Positions 51,664 to 63,616 of a DNA stretch of 64,000 nt are shown piece by piece. The stretch's first letter is position 1; each line of letters starts with the position of its first letter. This DNA comes from Coleophoma eucalyptorum (Eukaryota; Ascomycota; Leotiomycetes; Helotiales; Dermateaceae). The stretch spans positions 310,001 to 374,000 of the forward strand of contig JALRME010000034.1 in NCBI GenBank assembly GCA_026120035.1, in the 5' to 3' direction. The translations under genes were made by a program, and so were the position numbers. Under the pieces are notes generated by a model, which was not told where the DNA came from, did no database searches, and worked only from the letters and a program-made list of their open reading frames with translations.

Positions 51664-52885
51664 CTATGTGGGTTTCACGCCTGATAAAAGTGCACTCCCG
51701 AGGGTAGCCGTTCCACTCAACAATCCTTCGGGCAGGGAGCTTTCGGTACTCCCTAAATACTTGGGAATATCCCAGACATCCTGCATTCCCTGCCAGCAAT
51801 GAACCCCACCCTCTTTCACTTCAAAGTGTGCGTTCACTCCATTCTTCTCCAAACAGCCGAAGAATTCCTCAGTCGTCTGAAGAAGCAGCTCATGAGAACC
51901 TGCCGAAATCCAAACCCTAGGAGGCATAATGTCTTTCCACGACATGCCATTAGACAATGGCTGAGAGAAGTCAATAAACTCCACTACGTCTTTGCTGATG
52001 CTACTTCCCAGCAGAGCGCTTTTGGCCTTAAGAAGAACTTCCCGACAAATAAAGTCCAGGTACTTATTGCTCTCATACATAGCCCATTTTGAGCATTGTA
52101 AGTCAACCCACGGTGACTCTAAGAAAATTCCCCTCCCTGGTTTTGGCAATTTGGCTTTATGTATCGAGATAATGAGACAGAGCGCCAAATGGCCACCTGC
52201 TGAGTCTCCTAGCACGGCAATCTTAGAAGGATCGATACCCTGCTCTAACAGGTATTGATACCCCGCTACAGCTTGCTCTATCTGTGTTGGAAACTTGGCC
52301 TCTGGGGCCAATGAATACTCAAGACCAAGCCAGGACATCGACAATCCGTGCTCAGAAGCAATCTCAGTAATGCGCAAAGTTGTTACTAGGAATGTTCCGG
52401 GGTGGCCACTGACATACGCTCCGCCGTGGAGATAATATATCACGATATCACATGAGGCCGGGTCGACTGGTTTGCCGCTAGGACCTTGGCAAAGCCAATA
52501 GCCTGCAACCTTTGGCTCAAGCACCCGCTGGTATATATTACTGTTTTTTGAGCGAAAGCGTGGTGAACTGAGGACTTGCTCAGTATTGGGCTGGCTGAAG
52601 AAGCGCGTGAGTGCGAGCGGGAGGGTGGTGCCTCTAGGCTTTGTTAGCAAATTTGGGATAACAAGACAGGAGATGTAAGTGTCAAACATACTTCCGTATA
52701 AGCGAGAGTGTTAGATCTTCTTTGAGGGAGATCTTGTTATGTCCGAGATTGAGCAGTCTGCGGAATATAGACCCAAGAAGCAGCCACGGGAGTAAAAGAG
52801 CCAAAAGAGCGAGCCGGGCCCAGTCTGAAAATGTAATTTTGCAGTTGCTTGGGTTTGGTGGGGAAATTGAAGTGCATTGAGACAT
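51664..52885 (-). CDS. alpha/beta hydrolase of the HSL/Abhydrolase_3 group, 387 aa, 2 exons
   Basis: This is a serine esterase or lipase-like enzyme. Exons are 52692-52885 and 51664-52633, with a 58-nt intron (gtatgt...cctag). The first exon encodes MSQCTSISPPNPSNC and a hydrophobic segment (LALLALLLPWLLLGSIF) that probably anchors it to a membrane. The oxyanion motif reads YLHGGAYVSG. The nucleophile elbow is GDSAGGHLAL. GGVHCWQGM supplies the catalytic His. The acid position lies in SAGSHELLLQTTEEF, where the usual Asp is not obvious and Glu may serve. The start was taken at 52885 because the ATG at 52689, at the start of the long frame, lies within the intron. Confidence 0.85.
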
Positions 52886-54072
52886 GACTTGGCGATATTT
52901 TGAAAAGCAATGATTCCAAAAATGCGACACAGCAGCTGCGCAGTGCTTCTCCTGTTCTTTATGGATTCAGAAGATGCTTATCCGGAAAGAGCCTCCTCCG
53001 AGCCGACACGACCTCCAGTTTGCAAGCTGGTCGACCGCTTCGCCCCACTACATCACGTGGCATATAAGCTTTCGCTCGGCCTGGCTAGAGAACCCTGTTC
53101 CCTAAACCCCTAAGACTGACTGTAATTATACCTACCGATCCTTGCTACATATAAATTAAGTTGAGCATATGCGGTAATAGAGTTCAGCGTGGGTAGAAAT
53201 AAGCGAACCCCCAAAACACAAGCTGCTCCATAATGGGAGCGATAAGGCCAAGCCGAGCTGTAACCCCCGGATAGAGAGCTACTGATTGTTAGGATAAAGG
53301 ATAAGGCGAAAAGAGAGGGATGGTTCGAGTATTTGTGGTAATTAACGTAAACTTTGACGACAAAATCATAACTTATCTCTCAATGTGTTCCTTTAAGATG
53401 ATAATTGGCCAAAAAATCTTTTGCTACATAAATCTTTGATTATTTCTTAGAGGTTATGTTTACAAAACTTCCATTTACCTGGCTTTCCAGAACATCATCT
53501 AGCTTATTTGGTTGAAACGCGAGGGAGTATCTACTATATACACGTTCGAAATTAAGCCATCGCCACCTAGAGTTGTACGCTCAAAGTGCCGTTCGAATGA
53601 ACAATATGGCCCAAGTATTTTTGCAAGGTTCGCTCTTGATCAACTGGTTTGTAAATAATAGGTTTAGACATTTAGGTAGTCTAGATATTCTGTGCAGGCG
53701 CACACCAAAGCCAATAGTTAGTGTTTATTAGTAGTGAGACTTAGTGAGTATGAATCTTATTTTTTCGGCCAGAGCCTAGCTGCCCTACCTATATTCCTCG
53801 AACTGACACACTCGAGCATAGTGTCCTAGTATATAAATGGCTCACTAAGATACAAAACTGAATTTATGTTCACTGAGCTTGCAAGGTCATGTTGTGTACC
53901 AAAGATTAATATTACAAAAATTTAGATTGACCGAATAACCCCGCACTGGTATCTGATAGCCGCTAATCGTAGCTCTAGAAATGCCACATGCTTTTCATAA
54001 ACAAAAGAAATATTCCATCCTAGACCACTTTTCTATCTTCTATTCTCTAACATCTGCGAAATGGTATCATTA
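52886..54072. other. intergenic
   Basis: About 1.2 kb of AT-rich DNA. No gene is supported. Confidence 0.45.
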
Positions 54073-55831
54073 TTAATTACCCCCTTTACTCTCCACGTCG
54101 TTGTCCGGAGAGTAAGCGAATCTAGAGAACTTCCTGATCCTGGCACCGAAGAAGAAGAAGACAAATGGAATAGCACAGCATGCAAGAGCAATAAATGCTA
54201 GTAGACTACCAGCCCATTCATAACCGAGTCGGTGGTACATCTGGGTGGTGAAGAGTACGACTCCTGCACCCCAAAGAGATCGGAGGAATGTCTTTGCAGC
54301 TAGGGCGGAGGCGGCTTGGTCTTGGTATGAGTCAACTTTTAGGATGTTAGTAGGTTTAATGATGATTGGTTCAATGTGTATGGAGTGCTTACCAATATAG
54401 TTGTTGGCTGAGTTATAGAGGAAAATGAAACCAAATCCGATAGGAAATCCAGACAAGCACGGACCGACCCAGATCAAACTTGGATAACTTGTCCAGGCAA
54501 AGATAAAGAGTCCGATAGGAATAAACCAACAGCTAAACATCATAGGGATGAGTCTTAATTCTGGAGGTGGGTTTCCGTTGTATTTGGCTGAAATCTTCAG
54601 GTGATGTTTATTCACCAATGGTGCGCATGCTGCAGAACAGAAAACACCAACGGCAAGAGGGATAAACATAAGACCGGTAATACCTGAGCTATAGCCTTTT
54701 CCTTCTTGGAAGACGATAGGGAATGCGACGAAGAACATATAGAGAAGGCCGTAAAGGACAGCCATATAAGTGGATAGGAATAGCACAATAGGCTCAAGAA
54801 TAAGGATTTGCATCGGGCGGAGGAGAATCAGACGGATCTTGTCGCCTAATGGTCTAGGGTTAAGAAATGCCTCGGTGACGTATTTGTCGTTGCCAGTAGA
54901 CTTGCGGAGCTTCGCAGCGCGGCGAGCCAGCAATGTTGGGGTGTAAGTTTCGGGAAGGGTGAGGGAAATAAGCAGCCAAATGGCTCCCGATACAATCAGT
55001 TGGATCCAGTAAAGCCACCTCCATCCCATAGCATCTGAGAGGAAGCCACCCACCAATGGACCGATAGCAGGGCCAATGAAGGGAGCAGCGCTAAATGCAG
55101 CCATCGGCACACCTCGCTCCTCTGCCCTCCAAATATCCGACAAGGTACCGCCGACCAAAACCATAGGTGCACTAAAGGCGACACCATCAATGAATCGGGT
55201 AACAAGCAGAGTGCCGATATTGCCCGCACGCGCACCGGGGATAATAAAGACGACTGCAACGAATAGCGTTGTCATGTACACGATCTGTCGTCCGTAGATT
55301 TCACTCAGAGGCGCAAAGCAGAGCGGACCAACACCGAAGCCGACAACAAAAAGGGTAATAGTGAGTAGAGATACCTCGTCAGACACATTGAATGTCTTGG
55401 AGACGCCCGTCAAATCCGATGTAATAACACCGCTGTTGAAAGCGACGACGAAGCACGTAAGGGCAACCACCATAGTACAGTACCATTTCTTGCCCTTGGA
55501 CCAGTTCTTGGGGTTTTCAGGGTCGTCAATCTTGAAGGTTACCAGCTCGTATTCTTGTAACTTGCCGGTTGCAGGGTCGCGAGCTTGGGTATTGATCTCG
55601 CCCAGGGCCGTTTCTTCGGTGTACTCATCCATACTCGCTTCATTGCTGAGGACACGGGTGGGCAGATTGACAAGATCGGGCGTAGTGTCGATGCGGCGAG
55701 TTCTTTGAGTGTGAGATCTTTCTAATCTAGACGCTGTTAGTATATAGAATTGGAATCAATGATATTGGATAATTCGCATACTCTGGATGAAAAGCTGCTC
55801 CCTCCGGAGATGGTGTAGATGATGGCTCCAT
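54073..55831 (-). CDS. MFS transporter, DHA1 multidrug/polyamine type, 3 exons, 548 aa
   Basis: This is a plasma-membrane proton antiporter likely exporting drugs, toxins or polyamines. Exons are 55782-55831, 54393-55726 and 54073-54335. The first exon supplies MEPSSTPSPEGAAFHPE and extends the N-terminus beyond the ATG at 55632. A 57-nt intron near the end (54336-54392) is in frame and stop-free, so a naive translation would insert about 19 foreign residues before DSYQDQAASALAAKTFLRS. Landmarks are DDPENPKNWSKGKKW, FVVGFGVGPLCFAPLSEIYG, GRQIVY (motif A), the LVTRFIDGVAFSAP segment, PAIGPLVGGFL and YNGNPPPELRL. It lies at the far end of the 39-56 kb enzyme-rich region and could export a product made there, but no direct link is visible. 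Confidence 0.9.
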
Positions 55832-57188
55832 GGTTTGTGAATAGAGCGCAAAGTTGTAGTTAAATAAGGATGACTTTCGGTAGGCCTATGAGGGTATAGT
55901 AGAAAGGCCAATGGTTGATTAAGTAGCAGGTAGATGGTTGAAGCTGTTGATAATTGCCGTCAAGGTGGCTCAGACAAGAGTCGCAATGCGGTGCTGTAGT
56001 GGAGAATAGTCTGAGTGAGTATGATATATCCTCTTCTCTGGCACAGCAGGAGGACTAAGTTATATCTCAAATTGGTCTCCATGGTCAAGGGCCATCAATG
56101 ACGCCACGGAAGACTCGGGGCAGAAAGATAGAGTATAGATGAGCACGATCCGTAGTCCATGCAGGTTTAGGGATGTGAAGACTGTAGTCAACCAAGCGAC
56201 AAGGAGACTTTTGACGACGATCTCACTGCAGCAGAGTGCAGCGAAGCCACGGACAATGGGTGGACCAATCAACGGCCTCCCTCCGTGGGCTCTCCGGGCG
56301 GCCACTACGGAACAGGTTCTGCCATGATTTCACGTGATACGCGTCATCGCATCGACGAATCTTCGTATCTCTTTATCTACTCGGCAATGTCCTCCTCCGC
56401 TGCCACTTACACCTATTAAAGCGGACCGACCTTTAAACCCCTGAGTTAGTTGTGCCGCAATCCCACTCTTCTGGCTTCTTTCATAGACGCAGGCCAAAAG
56501 TCCAGACCATGCCTTGTTCCCTTTCCTGCCCTACAAACCCTCGTGCTCTGTATGCTCCATGCATCTTCTCGGCTGCAAGCAGGGGCATAGTTAGACTCCT
56601 TTTGCTGGGCTTCCAATTTCTGCATCCACTAAACATTATCCACGATTACGATTTAAAGATGCGCCAAGACTGTTGCCGTGGTTTGTACGGAGGTCGCGGT
56701 AAAAGCCACGAGACTACAGGGGCCCCTGGAAACCTGCAATAGGCTTATTAATCTAGTGGCACGAAATTCATACGATTTACGATGTCGAGAAGCATTCTAC
56801 GCATAGCTAAACTTAGTCACGATTCCTCTTTGTTTTATATCTCATATCATGAAAACCGGTAGAGTTGTCAAGGTAAGTGACTGGTACTGGCGAAAGTCTC
56901 AAAACAAGGGTGAACAAAAAGAGATACTAAAGCGCTAATGGATTATAGAGTTAAACGGGAGATTCTGGGCATCACTATCGTTGACCCTTGAGTCAAGATA
57001 AGTTTTGACGGTGAGTTATATTGCAAGGTTACACTCGTCAATGCGTCAGCAAGTGCGTCTGTATAAGGTATTTTGCGACTGGTTAGCTGCTTCAGCGAAT
57101 GCAAGCCATCCCCGTAGGATAGGAGAAACGGAGACATGGCCCGCTGCGCATGTCTGAGTCCGTCATAACGTATACGACGGTCAGAATG
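55832..57188. other. intergenic
   Basis: This starts with the promoter side of the DHA1 gene. No supportable coding region was found; short frames on both strands lack motifs. Confidence 0.45.
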
Positions 57189-57761
57189 TTAGCTGTCACA
57201 CTGATCAAAATTAGGTTTTGCATATCTGATTTCTGCGCATTTGCAACGTGGCCTTTTCCTGCTAACAATCCCGGTCGAAGTTGAATTAAGCTGCCCTTCA
57301 AATAGCAACTCCATCCGCCCATTAACAAACTGAAGCATATTCAGTATTCCAGTAGTCATTTGGGAGCCTTCATTACCATAGCTTTTGATTTTCAACAAGG
57401 TTGTCGTGATGCTTTCGGCAAACTCAAGAAAGAAGGCTTCACTCTTCGTGGTAGACTCACGCTTATGCTCAGGGGTTAGTGACAGTGAAGTGCCACCGCT
57501 AAGTTCTACAAACTCCAGACGACCATGCTCTTCAAAGATTGGACGTAAATCTCTTCCCTCCCCTGTAAAGAGTCCGCAATCTTCAAACTACGTTTTAAAG
57601 TTTTATGGGAAAAGAAAATATGATGAATCTTTCGGCGAGAATAGCTGCAGTTATTTAGTGGATGACTTCGGCACGTTTTGCGAAGCTGCATCGGTACGCA
57701 TCTATGCATTTACTGTTGAATTGAGGAAGAAATTGAGTTCAATGGTATCCATAAGCAGCAT
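57189..57761 (-). CDS. tentative hypothetical protein or gene remnant, 2 exons, about 148 aa
   Basis: A 133-codon stop-free stretch (57189-57587) reads like real protein: GRDLRPIFEEHGRLEFVELS, TTKSEAFFLEFAESITTTLL and GILNMLQFVNGRMELLF. It has no ATG at its 5' end but follows an acceptor-like cgtag. It joins in phase to 57714-57761 (starting MLLMDTIELNFFL) through a 126-nt candidate intron beginning gtaaat. I do not recognise the family. It could be an intact small gene, one exon of a longer one, or a decayed fragment. Confidence 0.3.
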
Positions 57762-60577
57762 GGGGTTGAGCACCACGAACACCCCCCCCCCCCCTTTGGC
57801 CCCTGGATAAAATATTCCGACGCATCCGAAAATTGAGAAATGACGTGTTGCGTATCTGAAATAAATATTGCGCGTGGTTGTTCCAAACTTTATTCCCAAC
57901 GTCTCATATCATGGAATGGGCTGGCAGAAATCAGACTGGGTTGGAATTCGATTTTCGTCTGGTGTCCTGGGTGACTGATTCATGCCACGAACAAACTCGC
58001 ATTCTTTTGGTCACTAAGGCTAGCTCACGATCCTTTCAAATTTCTTATTGCCAGGCGTTAGTAACGCTTTGATTGGAGAGATTATATTACTGGCAGTGCC
58101 CAGCTACTACCGTAACACCAGTACGGATTTGACCACAGTTCTCTGACGCCAGCTCCAATAGATATCGAAAACGCCCTAACTAATATGCCACTAGCGGAGA
58201 GGTCTTTTGGATCCTAAGATGCGAGACGCTTTGTGGTAGCAGCTCTGGGCAGTCATTTTGGTGTTGTTCTACTGCAAAATTAAGACCGAAGCGGTTGTCC
58301 CAGAGGAGTCTGGTCCGCAGTTGTAAAAGTGAATCGCTAGTAGGATGAAGTGAGGTGATATACATGGGTGAAGCATCTATAAACTACCTAGTAGTTGATA
58401 GGCTTCACATAAAGGGATGAGTCAGCCTACGCGGTGTTGTTAGGGCAAACCGGCCGCTGCATAGCTGATAGAAAACGTGGCCGTACTTCAAAGACCCTAA
58501 CAGACTTTAATTGCACGTCTTGTATATTCCTGGTTGGCTGGATAAACAAAGACAATGCCAGTAAAAGGTGGTGAAGTCATCCGCCCCGCTTCGCTTAAAC
58601 TCGATCTAGCAAGGAGTACCTTATAAATCCTCCTATTGAAACGCCCACCTTAATTGAATTTCATTCTATATCTATCCTTCTCAGCAGAAGGTTTATCTAC
58701 CTCGAAGCCTTCTATATATTAAGTCGTTCGAATTATCACCTTATTCTAGTCACTTAGTATTGAATCTAGACGATGTATTTTTAATGTTCTAGCTACTCCT
58801 AACTTTCCTTTTCAGAGTCTACGTTTTTATCTTACCCACATATCTTCAATTGAACCAGAAGGACTCCTGTAAAGTGGCCTGGTCGTTTCACGTAGAGAGC
58901 CAACGATTTCCCCACTATGATGATTTGCTGGTCCACCTTTCTATGCACAATGCAGTGTAAGCAACTCCGCGTTCTGCACGCAGGCTGTTTAGATCGCGCT
59001 AACGTGACTAATGCGTCTTCCTTCCACTCTCGCTATCGGACAAAAAAGCCGCACCCACAAAACTGGCCCGTGCCCAACCTTCAAGATTTCACTACCGGGT
59101 AGTTACTAGATAAGATAGTCAATCAAGTTTTCAGGTATATATCGGAATGCCATTACAGAGAGAGAATTATCGATTCCCACGGTACGGCGGTGTAACGTGC
59201 TCTTAGCTGAACCACGACCCTTGTGAACCTAAAAGAAGAGCTACTGTTTTCTATACTTTCAACTTCATTCTATCAACTTTATATTCTACGGCAGGGCTGG
59301 CTTCTGATCTGATCCGCGGAATTGGAAGAGTGGATGGCGTTAAAGGACCTCCAACACCTATATCACGAACGAGGAATCAAGGCTCGAATAGCCTCACTTT
59401 GGGACGCGAATCGCATTGTTTCGTTCCAACATTTCTGACACAAATGTTGACTTACGTATATTGCAACGTAAGATTGACGATGTAACAACAAGTATTTCGG
59501 TCATATAGTTCATAGATGATGTATGAAGGAGAGGGAGAGAGCGCGAGGGAGGTATATCTACCCCCCTCGCGAAGGAGACTACAGCACGTGACTAGGTGGG
59601 TGATTGACCACCAAAATAACATTCCGACAGTACATAAGAAAAGTTTGGAAATAGATTTAGATTTAAATCCAATGGCCTGATTTTCTCCTGTTACTATTTC
59701 TAATACTCTAGAGCCCACTGGGCATTTCGTCTATCGGATTATGTGGTATTGCGAGTGCGACTTTTGTATGTCTATAGCGAGCCACTCCTTATGCCAAGTC
59801 CAGAACACAACACAAGCTTTTGTAACAAGGGACCTAGAACATTCCCACGGTCCGAGCCGTAGATTCGGAAGCTGCTAGAGCCAGTGAAATGACATAGATC
59901 GCGGCACAGCACAAGGGATTGTGCCTTGGCAGGAGTTCGTTGAGAAGAAAGGTCCCATTCCCCCACTTCACAGATTGAGCCTCACCACTTCGTAATGGGC
60001 ATCGGCAGCGACGGACTGCATTGTTGTCGACTGTATTCGTATGACCAGGGGATTGCGACGCGCTGTAGTTGGTGACTGACGTTTCCAGCTCCACACAATA
60101 AGCATGTGCTGGTGGGCTGATGACGTAGAGCTTCGACTTTGGGCCCTCGGGGAGATAACGATAGCCGCACGGTGCGCTGGCTGCCCTGTCTTTGCCCTTT
60201 CGTCGTCGGCACTCCCATCTCTCTTAACTCCCCGACACTGAAATCCTAGGACTACGGGTCCAACGAGCATTTACATTTCATATATAAAGGCATCTAGCTA
60301 CCACTCTCCTGCCGCATCACTTCGACATCAATCAACACACAGCAATAAGCCGCAATACCTTCCAAAACACCGCAAGACCCCATCCCATCAACCCACATCA
60401 ACTCGCATCTAAACGCATCCAACCGTTCCCGAGCTCGCCAAAACTGACTAGATCCATCAATTCACATCAAAACACCAACACACACTAAAAAAAGACATCG
60501 TATCCCATACACAATCCTCAACCTCTTCTACACCAGGTCCCACTTGTCTATCTAAAAACCAAAACCTATACGTAGCA
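57762..60577. other. intergenic with long leader of the monooxygenase gene
   Basis: A run of about 14 C lies at 57782-57795. No gene was recognised between 57.8 and 60.3 kb. From about 60300 to 60577 the plus strand is strongly CA-rich, consistent with a long 5' leader. Confidence 0.45.
60281..60290 (+). promoter_or_regulatory. TATA box of the FAD monooxygenase gene
   Basis: TATATAAAGG is followed within 40 bp by CT/CA-rich sequence running to the ATG at 60578. This implies a leader of roughly 250 nt. Confidence 0.5.
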
Positions 60578-61909
60578 ATGGCCGCAATCTCTAGTTCCGA
60601 GTACCCCCACGGCGGAATTGCCATTGTTGGAGGAGGCATCGCTGGAGTAACTCTGGCTTTGGGTCTCATTAGCAGAGGCATTCCCTGCACCGTTTATGAG
60701 CAGGGCCGTGGCTTTGCTGAGATTGGTGCGGGCGTTGCTTTTGCACCCAATTCGATCCGAGCCATGAGAGCATGCGATCCTAATGTCTACACTGCATTCA
60801 AAGCGGTAGCGACGCACAACCTTTGGGAATCCAAGTGTGCCGATCCCACCCAAGGCCGCAAGGGATTGTACTTCGATTTCTTGGATGGCTATCACGACAA
60901 CGCATCCTCCGAGCCTCTCTTTTCCCTTTGGAATGACGAGGGTTCGAATAGTGTGCATCGCGCTCACTTCCTGGACGAAATGGTCAAGTTTGTGCCTAAA
61001 GACATTGCCCAATTCCGCAAGCGAGTGGAAAAAGTAGAGGAAGCTGGTCCTAACGGCCCCGTTACTCTCCATTTTGCCGATGGTACGACCGCTACAGCCG
61101 ACGCTGTAGTCGGAGCCGATGGTGTCAAGAGTCATGTTCGACAATCGCTACTAGGTGCTGAGAATCCGGAGAGTCACGCAAACTATACCTACAAGTACGC
61201 TTATCGCGGACTTATTCCCATGGACAAGGCTATTGCAGAGCTGGGCGAAGACGTAGCTGCTAATTCGAAGATGCACCTTGGACCGGACGCCCACATCTTG
61301 ACTTTCCCCATCGACAAAGGAGAGACCTTGAATGTGGTTGCCTTCACCACTACTAGAGAGGGTTGGCCTGACTTGCACAAGTCTACGCGCGCAGCGACCA
61401 AGCAAGACGCTCTCAAGGACTTCGCCGGCTGGGGCAAGACCGCCACGCACATTCTCAGCCTGCTTAACGAAGAGGTTGACATCTGGGCCATCTTCGACAT
61501 GCTCGACCACCCTGCTTCGCTGTACGCCAAAGGCAAGGTATGCATTATTGGCGATGCTGCTCATGCAACCAGCCCCCACCACGGCTCTGGCGCTGGCTTT
61601 GCCATCGAGGATTCTGCGGTGCTAGCTGAGTTGCTCGCCAACCCGGCCGCGAAATCCCCCAAAGGATTAGCGGCTGCCTTCCAGGCTTTTGACGAGTGTC
61701 GACGACCGAGAACACAGTGGCTCGTTGCTAGCAGTCGACGCACGGGAGAGCTTTATGAGTGGCAGGCGTCCGGTGTTGGCTCCGACATTGAAAAGATTGC
61801 AGCCGAGACGCACGAGCGTTTTGAAAAGATCTGGCAGGGGGATATCAAGCAGATGATAGCTGAGGCACAGACGACATTCCAGAAATTTCTCACAGAGTCC
61901 GAATCCTAG
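60578..61909 (+). CDS. FAD-dependent monooxygenase, salicylate-1-hydroxylase-like, 443 aa
   Basis: This is a single-component aromatic hydroxylase of the PHBH fold, using NAD(P)H and O2 in the cytosol. It has the FAD-binding motif GGIAIVGGGIAGVTLALGL (GxGxxG at residues 18-23) and VYEQGRGFAEIGAGVAFAPNS. The DG motif is in AVVGADGVKSHVRQ. The GD motif is in VCIIGDAAHATSPHHGSGAGFAIED. These are the three diagnostic blocks of the group. Likely substrates are salicylate or a related aromatic acid, but some relatives serve secondary metabolism. The gene is intronless and its coding region is more GC-rich than its surroundings. The TATA box and CA-rich leader suggest strong expression. Confidence 0.9.
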   Translation: MAAISSSEYPHGGIAIVGGGIAGVTLALGLISRGIPCTVYEQGRGFAEIGAGVAFAPNSIRAMRACDPNVYTAFKAVATHNLWESKCADPTQGRKGLYFDFLDGYHDNASSEPLFSLWNDEGSNSVHRAHFLDEMVKFVPKDIAQFRKRVEKVEEAGPNGPVTLHFADGTTATADAVVGADGVKSHVRQSLLGAENPESHANYTYKYAYRGLIPMDKAIAELGEDVAANSKMHLGPDAHILTFPIDKGETLNVVAFTTTREGWPDLHKSTRAATKQDALKDFAGWGKTATHILSLLNEEVDIWAIFDMLDHPASLYAKGKVCIIGDAAHATSPHHGSGAGFAIEDSAVLAELLANPAAKSPKGLAAAFQAFDECRRPRTQWLVASSRRTGELYEWQASGVGSDIEKIAAETHERFEKIWQGDIKQMIAEAQTTFQKFLTESES

Positions 61910-62653
61910 GAGGTTAACTTGAAGAATATTGATGGACGGGCATACTACGTATGCAGTCAAGACGAAAGAATATGTGGTATGGAATTTGGATGGTGTAAGA
62001 TTTCGTACTGAGGTATTTCCTTTATTGTATGGTTATAGTTTGTCCTTTATTGTATATTATAGCTGTATTTTGAATAGTTAGAATTATGTAAATTATTAAT
62101 GAGTTACACAATCAAGTAAATTTGCCTAAGATATCAACATGTCCAGAGACTAGCATGGTGTTTTAGCTTTCTCGCATATCTGCCCACCATTTCATCCTAC
62201 CCTATTGTATCACAGAGGCATCCATGCTGAATAGTCTGAAATTGAGCCCGCTATTCCAAAATTCGAGTTCTCTCTCCCCTTATCGAAGATATGGCTTTCT
62301 TTGATTGGTCCTCCGGAGGCGGCAATGAAGCAGGCCTGGTTGATGGTGGTAGCATTGGCAGCTCATACCCAGTCGATCACCTGAGGCCGGGTGAAACATG
62401 TCCCGTTAGTCCTTGACTAAACACCTCAGTCTTTACACTTTGTAGAATGGCAGCTAAGAATGGTGGATCATTGGAGTGCTTGTCATGAGATTACCGTACC
62501 GGACCTCGGTTAATAAGACGTATGCACATCTAGTGGGACGCGCCGGCAAAGAAGAGTCCGCCTCTTTTTTTCTTCCACGGTATGCTCTGGACAGGAGTAC
62601 ATTTCCAAGTTGCGACTAGGATTTACTATTTAGATACTACATATTTGCAGAAA
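61910..62653. other. convergent intergenic region
   Basis: Between two convergent genes; no gene was seen. Confidence 0.5.
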
Positions 62654-63616
62654 CTAACTCTTAGCGCGTTGGACTATAACTTGCAGACTCACTTCTTTGT
62701 CGAACTCTCCGTTCAGCACTTTCCATGGCCATATCATAGACCAGTTCCATTCCGGGGGTATTAACTTATTACTGTTTTCAAGACCATTACGCGCGATATC
62801 TACACACCTGCCTTCAGGGGTCCACCAAAAACCCCTCGTAAATCTACAAAGGCACCAAGCTCGAGCAAGCAAGGCAAGGGCTAGAGCAGCATTCTCATTC
62901 AATAGCGCTAAAAAATGAGAGTGCTCCCAAATTGGCATTAAGAAAGCCGCATGGTATAAGCTATCTATACTTAGAGTCATGTGCTGAGCCGCGGAGGAGT
63001 ATAGGTGATTAAGCGGTTCTATGCAATGCTCATAGGTCCTTGAATCTTTCTCATCAAGCGTAGAATCGGTCCTCAATTGTTCTAGCATATATTCCAAGTC
63101 AATCTTTCCACTCTGGAGAAGAGAGGACGATTCAAAATCGGTCACAGCTGTGAAAAGGCAGCTAGGCATGTCGAACAACTGGCGGGTTTCCGCAGTTATG
63201 AAGCCTTCCACGGTTCCGAAAACTTGCTGCAGACCCTGGCCCATATACCAGGTCTGTAATGGGAGGTAGAATCGGCCTGCATTGTGAATAGGGTTATTAT
63301 AAATGCACCAAGTATGGTTCATGAGCAGAAATCCTGCTGCGAGTAAAGCTTCGGCATTCTCACAGCTGTGATGCTCATTTAATGCTTTACGATGCCCCTT
63401 CAGAGCCTTATCAAAATAACCTAGAGATAGCACTTCGGGACAGCTGATGGTTGAACAAGGGCATGCTCGCAAGTAATGGGCAAAAATTCCAAGTAGGGAA
63501 TAGAGAACCGTCTCGTTGTCAAATGCCATCCGAGGGAAGTATTCTTTCCACGTGTAGGCATCAACTAAGCTACAATCCTCCATTCGTGGCTGGTATCTCG
63601 GGTTCGTTAAGAACAT
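62654..63616 (-). CDS. fungal transcription-factor regulatory domain protein, DNA-binding domain not visible, 320 aa
   Basis: The product resembles the regulatory region of fungal-specific Zn2Cys6 transcription factors: the DAYTWKEYFPRMAFDNETVLYSLLGIFAHYL block, ALKGHRKALNEH, ALLAAGFLLMNHTW, and the WYLPLQTWYMG-like hydrophobic stretches. Reading begins at ATG 63616 with no zinc cluster. Directly upstream, ctaac...attag at 63631-63618 looks like a branch site and splice acceptor. The ATG may therefore lie inside an exon of a longer gene that runs towards or beyond the window end. The 384 bases remaining upstream contain no C-x2-C-x6-C pattern in any minus frame that I could find. It could also be a zinc-cluster-less regulator. 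Confidence 0.7.
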   Translation of the reverse strand: MFLTNPRYQPRMEDCSLVDAYTWKEYFPRMAFDNETVLYSLLGIFAHYLRACPCSTISCPEVLSLGYFDKALKGHRKALNEHHSCENAEALLAAGFLLMNHTWCIYNNPIHNAGRFYLPLQTWYMGQGLQQVFGTVEGFITAETRQLFDMPSCLFTAVTDFESSSLLQSGKIDLEYMLEQLRTDSTLDEKDSRTYEHCIEPLNHLYSSAAQHMTLSIDSLYHAAFLMPIWEHSHFLALLNENAALALALLARAWCLCRFTRGFWWTPEGRCVDIARNGLENSNKLIPPEWNWSMIWPWKVLNGEFDKEVSLQVIVQRAKS

